From Planctomycetaceae bacterium (lineage in GTDB: Bacteria > Planctomycetota > Planctomycetia > Pirellulales > Pirellulaceae), in assembly GCA_002723275.1 (NCBI GenBank), contig PBNZ01000014.1, positions 9,790 through 67,170 of the forward strand: DNA of 57,381 bases, read 5' to 3'. Numbering within the stretch: position 1 is the first letter of the stretch; every line of letters begins with the position of its first letter. A program made the position numbers and the translations under genes. The notes beneath the pieces were generated by a model that was not told the DNA's origin, made no database searches, and saw only the letters and a program-made list of their open reading frames with translations. Of the stretch, positions 1 through 8,586 are shown in pieces.

Positions 1-1616
1 ACCACTTCGTCATGCGACAGCGGCAAGCAGAAGTTTTCCGAAAACGCATAGATCATGCTGAACGTCAACTCGCCATGATGGTAACGACGATGAATGGGAT
101 CGTTTTTCATGTAACGAATCGTGTCATTCATCCAGCCCATATTCCATTTCAGCGAGAACCCAAGGCCGCCCACGGATGTGGGTCGCGAGACGCCGCCCCA
201 GGCTGTCGATTCTTCAGCAATCGTCAAAACACCGGGGAATTGAGCGTGTGACTCCTCATTGAACTGTTTCAAGAGCGAAATCGCCTCGATGTTTTCTCGT
301 CCACCGTACTCATTGGGGATCCACTCTCCGTCCTCGCGACTGTAATCGAGGTACAGCATCGAGGCCACGGCATCAACGCGTAAACCGTCGATGTGATATT
401 TATCGAACCAGAACAGAGCGTTAGAGAGCAGGAAGTTACGAACTTCGTTGCGGCCGTAATTGAAGATCAATGTTCCCCAATCGGGATGCTCACCCTGTCG
501 TGGATCCGCATGTTCATAGAGAGCCGTTCCATCGAATCGGCGTAAACCGTGATCATCTTTCGGAAAGTGCGCGGGCACCCAATCAAGAATCACTCCAATG
601 TCATTCTGATGCAGGTAATCCACAAAGTACATGAAGTCTTCAGGAGTACCATATCGACTTGTAGCCGCGTAATAACCGACCGTTTGATACCCCCAACTTC
701 CAGTAAAGGGATGCTCACTCACCGGCAACAATTCGACGTGCGTATAGCCCATGTCGCGACAGTAGTCGACGAGTTGATGAGCAAGCTCTCGGTAGTCGAG
801 CCAATCCATGGGGCCGGCTCCAGACCTTTTCCAGCTCCCCAGATGAACTTCATAGATGCTGATCGGTTGTTCCAATTGATTCGCCGCCCGACGTCGATCA
901 AGCCAATCGGTATCCGACCATTGATAGCGATTCAAATCGGTGACGATGCTTGCGGTTTTGGGAGGAACTTCAGCAGCAAAACCGTAGGGATCACATTTGT
1001 CGACGTTATGTCCGTTTTGATTCACGCGAAACTTGTATTTTGCCCCTGGCTCCAGTCCTGGCACGAACAATTCCCAGACGCCACTAGGAGCTCGTTTGCG
1101 CATCGCGTGTCGGCGGCCATCCCATTCATTGAAATCGCCAACAACATTGATGCCCGTTGCGTTTGGAGCCCAAACAGCGAAGTTAATGCCCGCCACTCCA
1201 TCAATGGTGCGCGGGTGAGCCCCTAGCTTTTCATAAGATTGCCAGTGGCTCCCTTCTCCAAGCAAATACAGATCAAATTCACTTAGCAAAGGCGGAAAGG
1301 CGTACGGATCATGCATCGTCGTTTTTCGTCCAGATGAGTCTTCAATGTGAAACTGATACCGATTCATGCCTTCATGACCCGGCCATGCACAAATCGCCTC
1401 GAACAGCCCCGATGGATGAATCCGCCGCATCGGCGTTCGACCTTCATGGTTCTCCTGATCAATCCATACTTGTTTCGATTGTGGAAGGTAGGCGCGAACG
1501 GCCATTGCTTTGCTTCCATCGTGCTCGACTTCATGAGGTCCCAGCAGTTCAAATGGATCTTCATGACGGCCTTCGATTAACGCCCCTAAGCTATCCAATT
1601 TAACACTTGTTCGCAC
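1..1616 (-). CDS. glgB: 1,4-alpha-glucan branching enzyme GlgB (C-terminus beyond window)
   Basis: Makes alpha-1,6 branches in glycogen by cutting an alpha-1,4 chain and transferring it (GH13 family), in the cytoplasm. About 538 codons are visible of the usual 630-730; the 3' end lies left of base 1. Seen in order: an N-terminal domain with the [13 protein letters not shown] motif, a CBM48 region with FAVWAPNA, then the GH13 barrel motifs [19 protein letters not shown] (nucleophile Asp), TIAEES (acid/base Glu) and LSHDE at the very edge. No ATG suits the N-terminus. A GTG at 1616 has AGAGGAG about 8 bases upstream, and an in-frame stop lies just before it, so I chose GTG. The RNase H-like gene lies 80 bases upstream on the same strand and may be cotranscribed. 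Confidence 0.93.
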   Translation of the reverse strand, partial: MRTSVKLDSLGALIEGRHEDPFELLGPHEVEHDGSKAMAVRAYLPQSKQVWIDQENHEGRTPMRRIHPSGLFEAICAWPGHEGMNRYQFHIEDSSGRKTTMHDPYAFPPLLSEFDLYLLGEGSHWQSYEKLGAHPRTIDGVAGINFAVWAPNATGINVVGDFNEWDGRRHAMRKRAPSGVWELFVPGLEPGAKYKFRVNQNGHNVDKCDPYGFAAEVPPKTASIVTDLNRYQWSDTDWLDRRRAANQLEQPISIYEVHLGSWKRSGAGPMDWLDYRELAHQLVDYCRDMGYTHVELLPVSEHPFTGSWGYQTVGYYAATSRYGTPEDFMYFVDYLHQNDIGVILDWVPAHFPKDDHGLRRFDGTALYEHADPRQGEHPDWGTLIFNYGRNEVRNFLLSNALFWFDKYHIDGLRVDAVASMLYLDYSREDGEWIPNEYGGRENIEAISLLKQFNEESHAQFPGVLTIAEESTAWGGVSRPTSVGGLGFSLKWNMGWMNDTIRYMKNDPIHRRYHHGELTFSMIYAFSENFCLPLSHDEV

Positions 1617-1696
1617 CGGTTTCTCCTCTGTTCGCCTTATTCGAGATTCTTAATAAGTGGGGCCTGTTCCAAAATCGAAATAACTCTGAGCTTCTT

Positions 1697-2269
1697 TTAA
1701 CGGGCCGAACTGGAGGCTTCGAGTGATTCGGGTTCACTGGACTGCCAACTACTCCAGATGGCACGCGCTCCTCGTGCGACTCCCTGGGCCACTTGGGCGA
1801 ATCGATCACTCACCTGTGGCTCCTCAACGGGCTCACACTCGGGCTTTTTTGCAGGGGCTGCGTGAGCGGCATCAATGCGCCAGGTTCGGCACTCGACACG
1901 ATGGAACTTCAATGCACGGTCAATTCGCTGCCACAAATCGAAGTTCTTAACGGGGACTCGCCGACCGTAGCTTTCCCATTGCCAATTATTGTTTCGCCAC
2001 TCCGACAAACCGAAACGAAAACCACGACTGACTTGCCGACTAGCGGTCACCAGGGTAACTCGAGAAGGCTGATCCAATGCTTCTAGACCACGTATGATGG
2101 CAAGCAACTCGAGTCGCTCGCCATGCATACCAGGCTCTTCATCCGCCGCTTCGACGACGGTTTCTCCTGTCAGAGACTCCAACAAGAAATGCCAACGACA
2201 GTCGTCAGCTGGCTCTCCGGAACCCTGAACTTGTGAAAAGAGCAAGAAATGGGGCTGTTTCGCAACCAT
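1697..2269 (-). CDS. RNase H-fold protein lacking most catalytic residues
   Basis: 190 residues resembling ribonuclease HI: RLELLAIIRGLEAL (about 52-65), a VTLVTASRQV strand (71-80) and VKNFDLWQRI (107-116), the last being an RNase HI hallmark. In active enzymes four acidic residues bind two metal ions. Here only the Glu of RLEL (E54) remains. The first Asp (normally TDGS) is absent from the FSQVQGSG segment, the Asp of TDS is Ala76, and the final HAG/D motif is missing. The last 50 residues are a polar, Ala/Pro/Glu-rich tail. I infer a nucleic-acid-binding or scaffolding role without cleavage, or a decaying gene; the intact reading frame argues against decay. It sits upstream of glgB on the same strand. 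The start has only a weak ribosome site. Confidence 0.72.
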   Translation of the reverse strand: MVAKQPHFLLFSQVQGSGEPADDCRWHFLLESLTGETVVEAADEEPGMHGERLELLAIIRGLEALDQPSRVTLVTASRQVSRGFRFGLSEWRNNNWQWESYGRRVPVKNFDLWQRIDRALKFHRVECRTWRIDAAHAAPAKKPECEPVEEPQVSDRFAQVAQGVARGARAIWSSWQSSEPESLEASSSAR

Positions 2270-2506
2270 GAGATTCTTTGTCGATACTCTGCACTAACGA
2301 TGGAGTGAGGTCGCCAGGTGAAAAGTCACCTTGGACCGGGGCTTCCCACCAATGGCTGACCCTGGAAGGCGGGAAGGAATGGACAAAGTTACCTATCGGC
2401 AAGTTCCTCCCAGGCTCCCCAGTTTATCTGACAAGAAGTGTCAACTGCCTAGGTGGGAGAGGCTCCGAAAGAGCGTTCAGCGAGCTCTCCTGGGCTGAAA
2501 AGATGG

Positions 2507-4033
2507 CTATGTTTCGCGGATAACCGCTTCACCAGCCGACGCTTTTGCGTCCTCAATCTTGCTCCAATCTCTTCGTTGCCTCGAGCTTGGAATCGACATT
2601 TTGCGACGATATTTGGTGATTGTACGCCTAGCGACGTTGAGACCATGTTTTTTGAGTTGGCGGACTAATTCATCGTCACTGTAGGGTTTGGTCTTATCTT
2701 CTTGATCGATGACTTCTTGCAATTTGATGCGGATCGCATCCCACGCAACATCTTCCCCATCATCACTCTTCGTACCGCCCACGAAAAATCGCTTTAATGG
2801 GTATATCCCGCGAGGAGTCTGGATCCATTTGTCATCAACCGCTCGACTGACCGTCGTGACGTGGACACCAACTTTATCCGCGATCTGCTGCATCTTCAGG
2901 GGTTCAAGAGCATCCGTATCGTCGTCGATAAACCGCGTCTGATGATCCACAATGGCCTGAGAAACCTTCGTCAAGGTACTTCGACGTTGCTCGATCGATT
3001 CGATCAGCCACTGTGCGGCGTTCACCTTGCGTTTGATGAATTCACGTTCTTCCGGGGTTGCATCGCCATTCATCAACCGCTGTCTGTAATAGTTGCTGAT
3101 CCGCAAACTCGGCGTATGCCCTTCTTCGAGGATGACCTTGTAGGAACCATCCTCTTGTCGCTCAAGAAACACATCGGGAGTCACGGTGGGTGCGATGGTC
3201 GCCGTGAAATCCGCCCCCGGTTTTGGATTGAGTTTCTTCAACTCATTCCAAGCCTCCTGAATTCGTGGAATTGAATAGCCTGTCTTGCGTTGAATGTTCG
3301 GCAATCGATTATCTCGCAGGTCCTCGAGATAGCCTGAAACGAGCGTTTTGACTTCATCATACATTGGCATCTGCGGCGTTAGCTGTAGCAGCAGGCACTC
3401 CCGCAGGTCTCGGGCACCAACTCCTTTGGGCTCAAGACTTTGCACGATTTCCAGAGCTCGTCGTGCCAATTGGCGAGTTTCTTCATCGGCATCAGGCGGC
3501 AACAAATCATCGAGACTCGTGGTGAGATAGCCATTGGTATCGAGGCTCGTTACGACTCGTTCGGCCATTGCGAGCAGATCGTCATCGAGCTCCAATTCTC
3601 CCAATTGCATCTCCAAGTAATGCTGGAGAGTATCCGCTCGAGCCGCGATATTGGCCATCGCATCGTGCTTCCGGCTGGCCATTTCCTCCATCCGATTCGC
3701 CGAACGTCGAGGGGCGTCATCGAAGGCATCCGGAAACTCACGATCCATCTCAACTAAGCGTTCGAAGTCATCCTGGTTGTCCTTATTTTCATCGACAACC
3801 ATTTCCTTTTCACTGTCGGCCGGCGCGTCGGGGTTCTCGCGTTCCACCGGTTCGGCGGGTGAATCGGGATCGGAATCCTGGGTTTCCAACATCGGATTCT
3901 CATTCATCTCTTGCTCAATGCGTTCTTCGAGCGCGAGCACAGGCAGCTGCAGGATCTCCATCGACTGGATCATCCGTGGAGCAAGCACCTGTTTTTGAAC
4001 GAGTTTCTGTTCTAATCCGAGTGAAAGCCGCAT
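2507..4033 (-). CDS. rpoN: RNA polymerase sigma-54 factor RpoN
   Basis: Alternative sigma factor that directs RNA polymerase to -24/-12 promoters and needs an AAA+ activator to open DNA. All regions are present in 508 residues: the Gln-rich activator-responsive region I (LGLEQKLVQKQVLAPRM, residues 5-21), an acidic region II (about 50-115), the core-binding region, the helix-turn-helix (QIADKVGVHVTTVSRAV) and the RpoN box ARRTITKYR (468-476). A 30-residue basic, then acidic, tail follows the box, longer than in E. coli. It lies 124 bases downstream of recR on the same strand and may be read from that operon or from its own promoter in the gap. I saw no clear -24/-12 promoter in the window that it might serve. 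Confidence 0.96.
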   Translation of the reverse strand: MRLSLGLEQKLVQKQVLAPRMIQSMEILQLPVLALEERIEQEMNENPMLETQDSDPDSPAEPVERENPDAPADSEKEMVVDENKDNQDDFERLVEMDREFPDAFDDAPRRSANRMEEMASRKHDAMANIAARADTLQHYLEMQLGELELDDDLLAMAERVVTSLDTNGYLTTSLDDLLPPDADEETRQLARRALEIVQSLEPKGVGARDLRECLLLQLTPQMPMYDEVKTLVSGYLEDLRDNRLPNIQRKTGYSIPRIQEAWNELKKLNPKPGADFTATIAPTVTPDVFLERQEDGSYKVILEEGHTPSLRISNYYRQRLMNGDATPEEREFIKRKVNAAQWLIESIEQRRSTLTKVSQAIVDHQTRFIDDDTDALEPLKMQQIADKVGVHVTTVSRAVDDKWIQTPRGIYPLKRFFVGGTKSDDGEDVAWDAIRIKLQEVIDQEDKTKPYSDDELVRQLKKHGLNVARRTITKYRRKMSIPSSRQRRDWSKIEDAKASAGEAVIRET

Positions 4034-4157
4034 GATAATTGGTCTAAGTTCGAGTATTTCCTTGAATTAGGGAGAATTGATCACGAGCGGAACCGACAGA
4101 GCTGTGGTCCCGAAGCCATATCAAACCTTAACCCCTTTTGTGCGCTGCCGACTGTTT

Positions 4158-4760
4158 TTATGAGAGTTTTTGTCGACCGCTCATCGCATCTGCGAGAATC
4201 TCCTTGTTGGTGAACTCCAGAATACTACCCGACGTGATCCCGCGGGCAAGTTGTGTTACTTCCACCGGCAATTCAGCCAGCAAATTAGAAATATGTAGTG
4301 CCGTTCCATCACCTTCGACGGTTGGATTTGTAGCCATGATGATTTCGCGAAACGTTCCCTGACGAACACGTTTCACGAGAGCATCAATCGTCAGTTGATC
4401 AGGCCCAATCCCTTCAAGCGGTGCGATCCTTCCCAGCAGCACGTGATAAAGCCCTCGATAAACTCCCGAAGTTTCCAACTGAATCAAATCTCGAGGCTGC
4501 TCGACCACACACAACTGGCCCTGGTCCCGCGTCGCGTCCTGGCAGATATCACACAGTTCTTGCTCGGCAAGGTGGAAGCAAGTGGCACAATACCGAACGT
4601 TTTCCTTGACGTTCCGGATCGCGTCGGCCAATCCGATCGCTTCGCCTTTATTCACTCGCAGAATGTGATAGGCCAGTCGTTCCGCCGATTTGCGGCCGAT
4701 CCCTGGCAACTTTGCAAATTCGTCGATCATCTGGGTGACCGATTCTGTCAGATGGGCCAT
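4158..4760 (-). CDS. recR: Recombination mediator RecR
   Basis: Works with RecO/RecF to load RecA onto gapped single-stranded DNA. 200 residues, normal length. It has an N-terminal helix-hairpin-helix ([16 protein letters not shown]), a C4 zinc finger (Cys58, 61, 70, 73), a Toprim domain starting at [10 protein letters not shown], and the C-terminal Walker-B-like and zipper region. ATG at 4760 has AAGGGA 7 bases upstream. It is third in the dnaX-ybaB-recR run, 30 bases after ybaB, an arrangement conserved in many bacteria. Confidence 0.96.
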   Translation of the reverse strand: MAHLTESVTQMIDEFAKLPGIGRKSAERLAYHILRVNKGEAIGLADAIRNVKENVRYCATCFHLAEQELCDICQDATRDQGQLCVVEQPRDLIQLETSGVYRGLYHVLLGRIAPLEGIGPDQLTIDALVKRVRQGTFREIIMATNPTVEGDGTALHISNLLAELPVEVTQLARGITSGSILEFTNKEILADAMSGRQKLS

Positions 4761-4790
4761 CTCATTTCCCTTAGTCGAGACTACGAAGCG

Positions 4791-5156
4791 TCAGTCCGTG
4801 ATGTTTCCGCCACCGGTGAACTTGGCCATCGCCTCATCCAGCCCGGGTAGTTCGAAGCCGTCGGTCAAAGATTTCATCAACTCGGCATGAGCCTCTTTTG
4901 CATTGCGGAGTGCTTGATTGACAGCCGCGGGAACAAGATCCTCGATCATTTCCAACTCTTGACGCTCGATCAAACTTGGCTCAATCGTCACTTTCAGGAT
5001 TTCGCCGAGGCCGTTTGCCTCCACTCGAACCATCCCTCCACCCGCTTCGCCCTGCACGCGTTTGACCTTCAGTTGTTCATTAATTTCCTGCATCCGCCCG
5101 CCCATTTCTTGGGCTTGGCGCATGAGATTGCCTATATTTCCGAGTCCTTTGAGCAA
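4791..5156 (-). CDS. YbaB/EbfC family nucleoid-associated protein
   Basis: Small DNA-binding dimer that coats and bridges the nucleoid. 121 residues, slightly longer than the roughly 105-110 typical of the family. The start GLGNIGNLMRQAQEMGGRMQ and the middle VEANGLGEILKVTIEPSLI are characteristic. The only start that fits is TTG at 5156, with AAGGAG 6 bases upstream. It lies between dnaX (34 bases) and recR (30 bases), the usual neighbours of this family. Confidence 0.93.
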   Translation of the reverse strand: MLKGLGNIGNLMRQAQEMGGRMQEINEQLKVKRVQGEAGGGMVRVEANGLGEILKVTIEPSLIERQELEMIEDLVPAAVNQALRNAKEAHAELMKSLTDGFELPGLDEAMAKFTGGGNITD

Positions 5157-5191
5157 GATAAGCTCCTTCTGAATGCAAGATTCTGCAGGTA

Positions 5192-7048
5192 TCAGGAAGT
5201 CTTTTTCGCGGTCGATCCAATCTCCACCGAAACAATTTCGGCGTCGAAAATCTCGACGGCTCGGGCAACAAGCGGATGATTGGTCGCCTGCTGTTTGAGC
5301 TGCTGACGGGTCAGCACCGGTTCGGGCGGAGTTGAATGGGCCCGGTCTTCCTTCAGAGTTTGAAATTCCAGCCGAAGTGGCCGTCCGGCCGCCGAAGAGA
5401 CCGCTTTTTCAAGGGTTTCACGGCGATCAGGCCGCTCACAGAAGGCTTTGCTGGAATTATACATCGCGCGAAATCGCACGACCAGTCGATTTGGCCCAGA
5501 AATTGCTATGCCGTCAGCCTGAGAGGCACAGTCAGCGGACATATCATTGAGCGAACTGATGCCGGCTCGCCATGCCTGTTCAGCCTCAGCCTGGCTGATC
5601 GGTGAGAGCTCAGCATCGGCCACGGCCGGAAGATCGTCCGGTTCACCATCCTGCGACAGGGCTGTCGCTGCTGTGTCTGCTGCCGCCTGAGATGAGGCGG
5701 TGGTGGCGGGTTCAGGTTCTGGTTCTGGTTCAGGTTCTGGTTCAGGTTCTGGGTGTGGTTCAGGGCGTGGTTCAGGCGCTGCGGCCTGGGGCTTGTGCTT
5801 TCCGGATGCAGGTCGGGCCTCAGCGGGCGGAGCTATTTTTTTTTTGACAGGCGGTGGTTGGTCCAATCCTTCCCCCCCGTCCAACCGCTGAATCAACTGG
5901 CTCAGATCGTCAAGCTGATCGAGTTGAGCGACACGCACCAGGGCCAATTCAAGTAGCACACGGCTATGAACACTCTGTCGCATCCGTGCAATCGCCTGAT
6001 CGACGATTTGGACAGCCGCCAACAAGGTTTGCATGCCCCAAGCTTCTGCGCGTTCCCGTAAACCGGGCAGCTCGTCAGGCGAGTGATAAAGCAAAAGTTC
6101 GGCAGAACAGCCGACGTGAGCAGCCATCATATCGCGGAGGCAACCGACAATCTGTTCGGCAAGTTGTCCCGGATCAACACCATCAGCAATCGCATTTGCC
6201 AATCCGCCTAAGGCTCCGGCAGCATCTCGATCGATCAAAGGTTGAACGAGTTCCCTCAGCCTCTCATCGCCGGCCGTTCCGAGCATTCCGTGAACGTTTT
6301 CCACGGTAATGCGATCACCCACAAACGACAGCAACTGCTCTAACAAAGACTGGCTATCCCGCATCGATCCAGCTGCTCGACGAGCCAGCAGCTGTAAGGC
6401 GGCGGGTTCCGCGGTTGCCCCTTCTTGACTCACGATTTGATCGAGTCGCTCGACAATCTCATCCGTCGAAACGGGGGAAAAATCGAAACGCTGACACCGT
6501 GACAGGACGGTAATCGGGATCTTTTCTGGTTCCGTCGTACAGAAAATGAATTTCACATGCCCGGGAGGTTCCTCCAACGTCTTCAACAAGGCATTAAAAG
6601 CCTCTCGGGTGAGCATGTGGACTTCATCGATGATGTAAACCTTGAATCGGGCCCGGCTGGGACGGATCCCAATGTTGGACCTGAGCTGCTGGATACTATC
6701 GATACCACGGTTACTCGCACCGTCAATCTCGAGAACATCCACATCATCACCGTTGGCGATCTGAAGACAGATATCACATTCGCCACAGGGACTGGTCGTT
6801 GGTCCCCGTTGACAGTTGAGTGCTTTTGAAAGAATTCGAGCCGTCGACGTTTTACCGACCCCACGTGCGCCCGTGAACAGATAGGCGTGACCGATGCGGT
6901 CCGTGGTAATGGCGTTCCGAAGTGCCTGGGAGACCGTCCCCTGCCCGACCAAATCTTCAAAAGTTTGCGGACGATAACGTCGAGCGACAACGACGTACTC
7001 ACCGGCTTGAGCGGCCGGAGTATCAGAGCCATCCGTGTGATCGGTCAT
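5192..7048 (-). CDS. dnaX: DNA polymerase III subunits gamma/tau DnaX
   Basis: ATPase of the replicative clamp loader; the full tau form also ties polymerase and helicase together. 618 residues. Seen: Walker A GARGVGKTS (60-68), the zinc site beginning CQRG and ending CGECDIC, Walker B IIDEVHML, sensor 1, the arginine-finger motif LSRCQRF, and a collar domain to about residue 385. A Pro/Glu repeat follows (about 430-450, encoded near 5700-5765), then a C-terminal tau-type region to residue 618. Codons 402-405 sit on an A10 run that may let transcription or translation slip to make a shorter gamma form (see separate feature). It is downstream of the SRP RNA gene and heads the ybaB-recR run. 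No ribosome site is obvious before ATG 7048. Confidence 0.96.
   Translation of the reverse strand: MTDHTDGSDTPAAQAGEYVVVARRYRPQTFEDLVGQGTVSQALRNAITTDRIGHAYLFTGARGVGKTSTARILSKALNCQRGPTTSPCGECDICLQIANGDDVDVLEIDGASNRGIDSIQQLRSNIGIRPSRARFKVYIIDEVHMLTREAFNALLKTLEEPPGHVKFIFCTTEPEKIPITVLSRCQRFDFSPVSTDEIVERLDQIVSQEGATAEPAALQLLARRAAGSMRDSQSLLEQLLSFVGDRITVENVHGMLGTAGDERLRELVQPLIDRDAAGALGGLANAIADGVDPGQLAEQIVGCLRDMMAAHVGCSAELLLYHSPDELPGLRERAEAWGMQTLLAAVQIVDQAIARMRQSVHSRVLLELALVRVAQLDQLDDLSQLIQRLDGGEGLDQPPPVKKKIAPPAEARPASGKHKPQAAAPEPRPEPHPEPEPEPEPEPEPEPATTASSQAAADTAATALSQDGEPDDLPAVADAELSPISQAEAEQAWRAGISSLNDMSADCASQADGIAISGPNRLVVRFRAMYNSSKAFCERPDRRETLEKAVSSAAGRPLRLEFQTLKEDRAHSTPPEPVLTRQQLKQQATNHPLVARAVEIFDAEIVSVEIGSTAKKTS
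5836..5845 (-). promoter_or_regulatory. A10 slippery run in dnaX
   Basis: The dnaX coding strand reads GTC AAA AAA AAA ATA GCT at codons 401-406. Gaining one A (or a -1 frameshift) gives four more new codons after Asn and then TGA, a product of about 409 residues. Losing one A gives TAG at once, about 404 residues. Either would end the protein just after the ATPase and collar domains, like the gamma subunit. Thermus thermophilus dnaX makes gamma by transcriptional slippage on an A9 run, and E. coli by ribosomal frameshift on A AAA AAG. A purine-rich GGGGGGAAGGA lies about 20 bases upstream and could act as an internal Shine-Dalgarno stimulator. That slippage occurs here is inference. Confidence 0.65.
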
Positions 7049-7142
7049 GCGGGCAAATCCAGGGAATCTATGGCCTTCAACGCCATGAGTTCATCGAACA
7101 AAGGCGATTTCAGACGTCGCTCGACAGACTTCTATCCAACAC

Positions 7143-7232
7143 GGAGCGACCCCCACACAAGAGTACACCACTTAGGGCTGCTCCGGTTAAGGCCTGACCC
7201 GATTCGCGGCTCCCCCTCGCAGGGGTCGCTCC
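7143..7232 (-). ncRNA. ffs: Signal recognition particle RNA (4.5S, small bacterial type)
   Basis: RNA scaffold of SRP that binds Ffh and targets nascent membrane proteins. The two ends pair perfectly (GGAGCGACCCC with GGGGTCGCTCC). The core reads GGGTCAGG, then CCTTAACCGG, then AGCAGCCC. It aligns base for base in length with the E. coli 4.5S core, keeping the symmetric loop UCAG/AGCA that binds Ffh. The apical loop is UUAACC closed by CC/GG instead of a GGAA tetraloop. It lies about 95 bases upstream of dnaX on the same strand, a common position for ffs. No Alu domain is present. The exact ends are inferred from the terminal stem. Confidence 0.88.
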
Positions 7233-7308
7233 ACATCGGATTCAAGTCGCCAACGACGCCTGCTGATTTTGTACGAAGTTCAGTGTCGACCGTCAACTTA
7301 GCAGGGCG

Positions 7309-7369
7309 GATCTATCCCTAATCTGAACTCGACTATCCCCGATCTGGATCGACTATCCCCGATCTGGAC
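7309..7369. repeat. Short tandem repeat, about 20 bp, three copies
   Basis: Two near-perfect copies of CGACTATCCCCGATCTGGAT (7330-7349 and 7350-7369) are preceded by a degraded third (7309-7329). The last copy runs into the stop codon of the outer-membrane gene. It fills the space between that gene and the SRP RNA promoter region. No function is apparent. Confidence 0.8.
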
Positions 7370-8262
7370 TAGAAACGTACGGATAGGCCGGTTCCCAGAA
7401 AATAATCGGCCGCTTCGTCGTTCAGACCGATTCCCGACCAGATGTCGTACTGAATGTTATTGTTTAGAAGATAGGTAAATCCGCCGTCCAGGTAATGAAC
7501 GGGGTCGGCGGAGGAAGCCAGGGCGCTATGCGGAATCAGAGCAAACCATTCGACAAAACATGATAACTGCTCAGTCAGGGAGATACCGGAGACCGCACTT
7601 TGGCCGAATTCGGTATAGACATGATCCAATTCATCAATAGCCTGGCTGAGCTGTGTCTGGCCCCCAACGGACCAGTAGTCATTGATCTCGGTGCTATAAA
7701 CCCAAACGCCGCCGATGAGCACTCGCTCCGCGGTAAAAGCGGAATCTCCCGTGGGCACCGTCATCTGTAATATACCCGCCGTCTCTGGCCGCCAGCCACA
7801 TTGCTCGGTCAGGGCAAATTTGACACCAAGCGACATATCTTGTGCTCCCACGTTGGAACTTCGCTCACCTCGCCCCGAGGTTCGTTCCTCCAACATGGCC
7901 CAACCTAGGCGGAATTCGAGCCAGTCTCGACAGAGCCCGACACGCAAGAGGCTATTGGGATAAGCATGAGTCCGAAGGCGGTCGCCTCCGGCTTCGTGAT
8001 CTTCGCCATAGAGGTAGCCCATTTCCAATTGGACCACCCCCCGCCCCACGGTGGTCGCCGACTCGGTAAAGTCAGGTCGATCGGTGGTGAGCGGTTCATC
8101 ATAGGGATTGCCACGGGGAGTTACGGGACATCCCGCCCACGAAAAGAGCGTGGGAAGTTCACACGGATCGCAGCATTGAGCTTGTAGGGAGGCACCTTGC
8201 GTGCACAAGATCACAGCAAGTGTGAGCTGCCAGATTCTCATTCTCGATATACAGCGATCCAT
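7369..8262 (-). CDS. Putative outer-membrane beta-barrel protein (phenol-degradation MetA-like family)
   Basis: About 297 residues. A signal peptide (RIWQLTLAVILCTQGASLQA) is followed by a Cys-rich stretch and TDRPDFTESATTVGRG. It then shows alternating aromatic/polar strands typical of a barrel, ending in LSVRF with the terminal Phe of outer-membrane proteins. The TDRPDFT...GVVQLEMGY pattern is that of proteins annotated as transporter or phenol MetA-pathway family; their substrate is generally unknown. I took ATG 8262 because GAGGTCGAG lies just upstream; a longer frame starting at 8349 lacks a ribosome site. It faces the GNAT gene divergently. Confidence 0.7.
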   Translation of the reverse strand: MDRCISRMRIWQLTLAVILCTQGASLQAQCCDPCELPTLFSWAGCPVTPRGNPYDEPLTTDRPDFTESATTVGRGVVQLEMGYLYGEDHEAGGDRLRTHAYPNSLLRVGLCRDWLEFRLGWAMLEERTSGRGERSSNVGAQDMSLGVKFALTEQCGWRPETAGILQMTVPTGDSAFTAERVLIGGVWVYSTEINDYWSVGGQTQLSQAIDELDHVYTEFGQSAVSGISLTEQLSCFVEWFALIPHSALASSADPVHYLDGGFTYLLNNNIQYDIWSGIGLNDEAADYFLGTGLSVRF

Positions 8263-8491
8263 ACTCGACCTCGCAATCCGTTCCTTTAAATCGTCGCATT
8301 TGCCAAAACAGCTTAAAGGGAGCCGCTTATGGCTGATTTTCGGCAGCACGCCTTAAATCTCGACACTCGTAATGAGGTGGTAGGTAAAGTTTCTCTATTG
8401 CCAGAATCCGAACTAACCCGCAAAAACGTCCATTTCCGGTGTCTGAAACCGCCAATTTGGGCTGTTCAACCGCTGTTTTCCGGTCAAAAAG

Positions 8492-8520
8492 TTGACCATT
8501 TACCATCTGGGGGATAAATT
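8492..8520 (+). promoter_or_regulatory. Candidate sigma-70-type promoter for the GNAT gene
   Basis: TTGACC (8492-8497) and TAAATT (8515-8520) are 17 bases apart, in the 324-base divergent gap between the outer-membrane gene and the acetyltransferase. The rest of that gap (8263-8586) shows no gene or strong repeat. Planctomycete promoter consensus is not well defined, so this is only a match to the general pattern. Confidence 0.35.
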
Positions 8521-8586
8521 ACCAGACAGAGCTGCAGAGCTATCGTTGAGGGTCAAAATCGTTCTCGTACAAGTGGTTTCGTCAAA

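Noticed and set aside
549-1226. Plus-strand frame of 225 codons at the left end
   Set aside because: The minus strand encodes glgB throughout with all GH13 motifs; the plus frame is a shadow.
5700-5891. Plus-strand Gly-Ser repeat frame
   Set aside because: It is the complement of the Pro-Glu repeat in dnaX.
7309-7369. CRISPR-like array
   Set aside because: The copies are directly adjacent without spacers; no cas genes are present.
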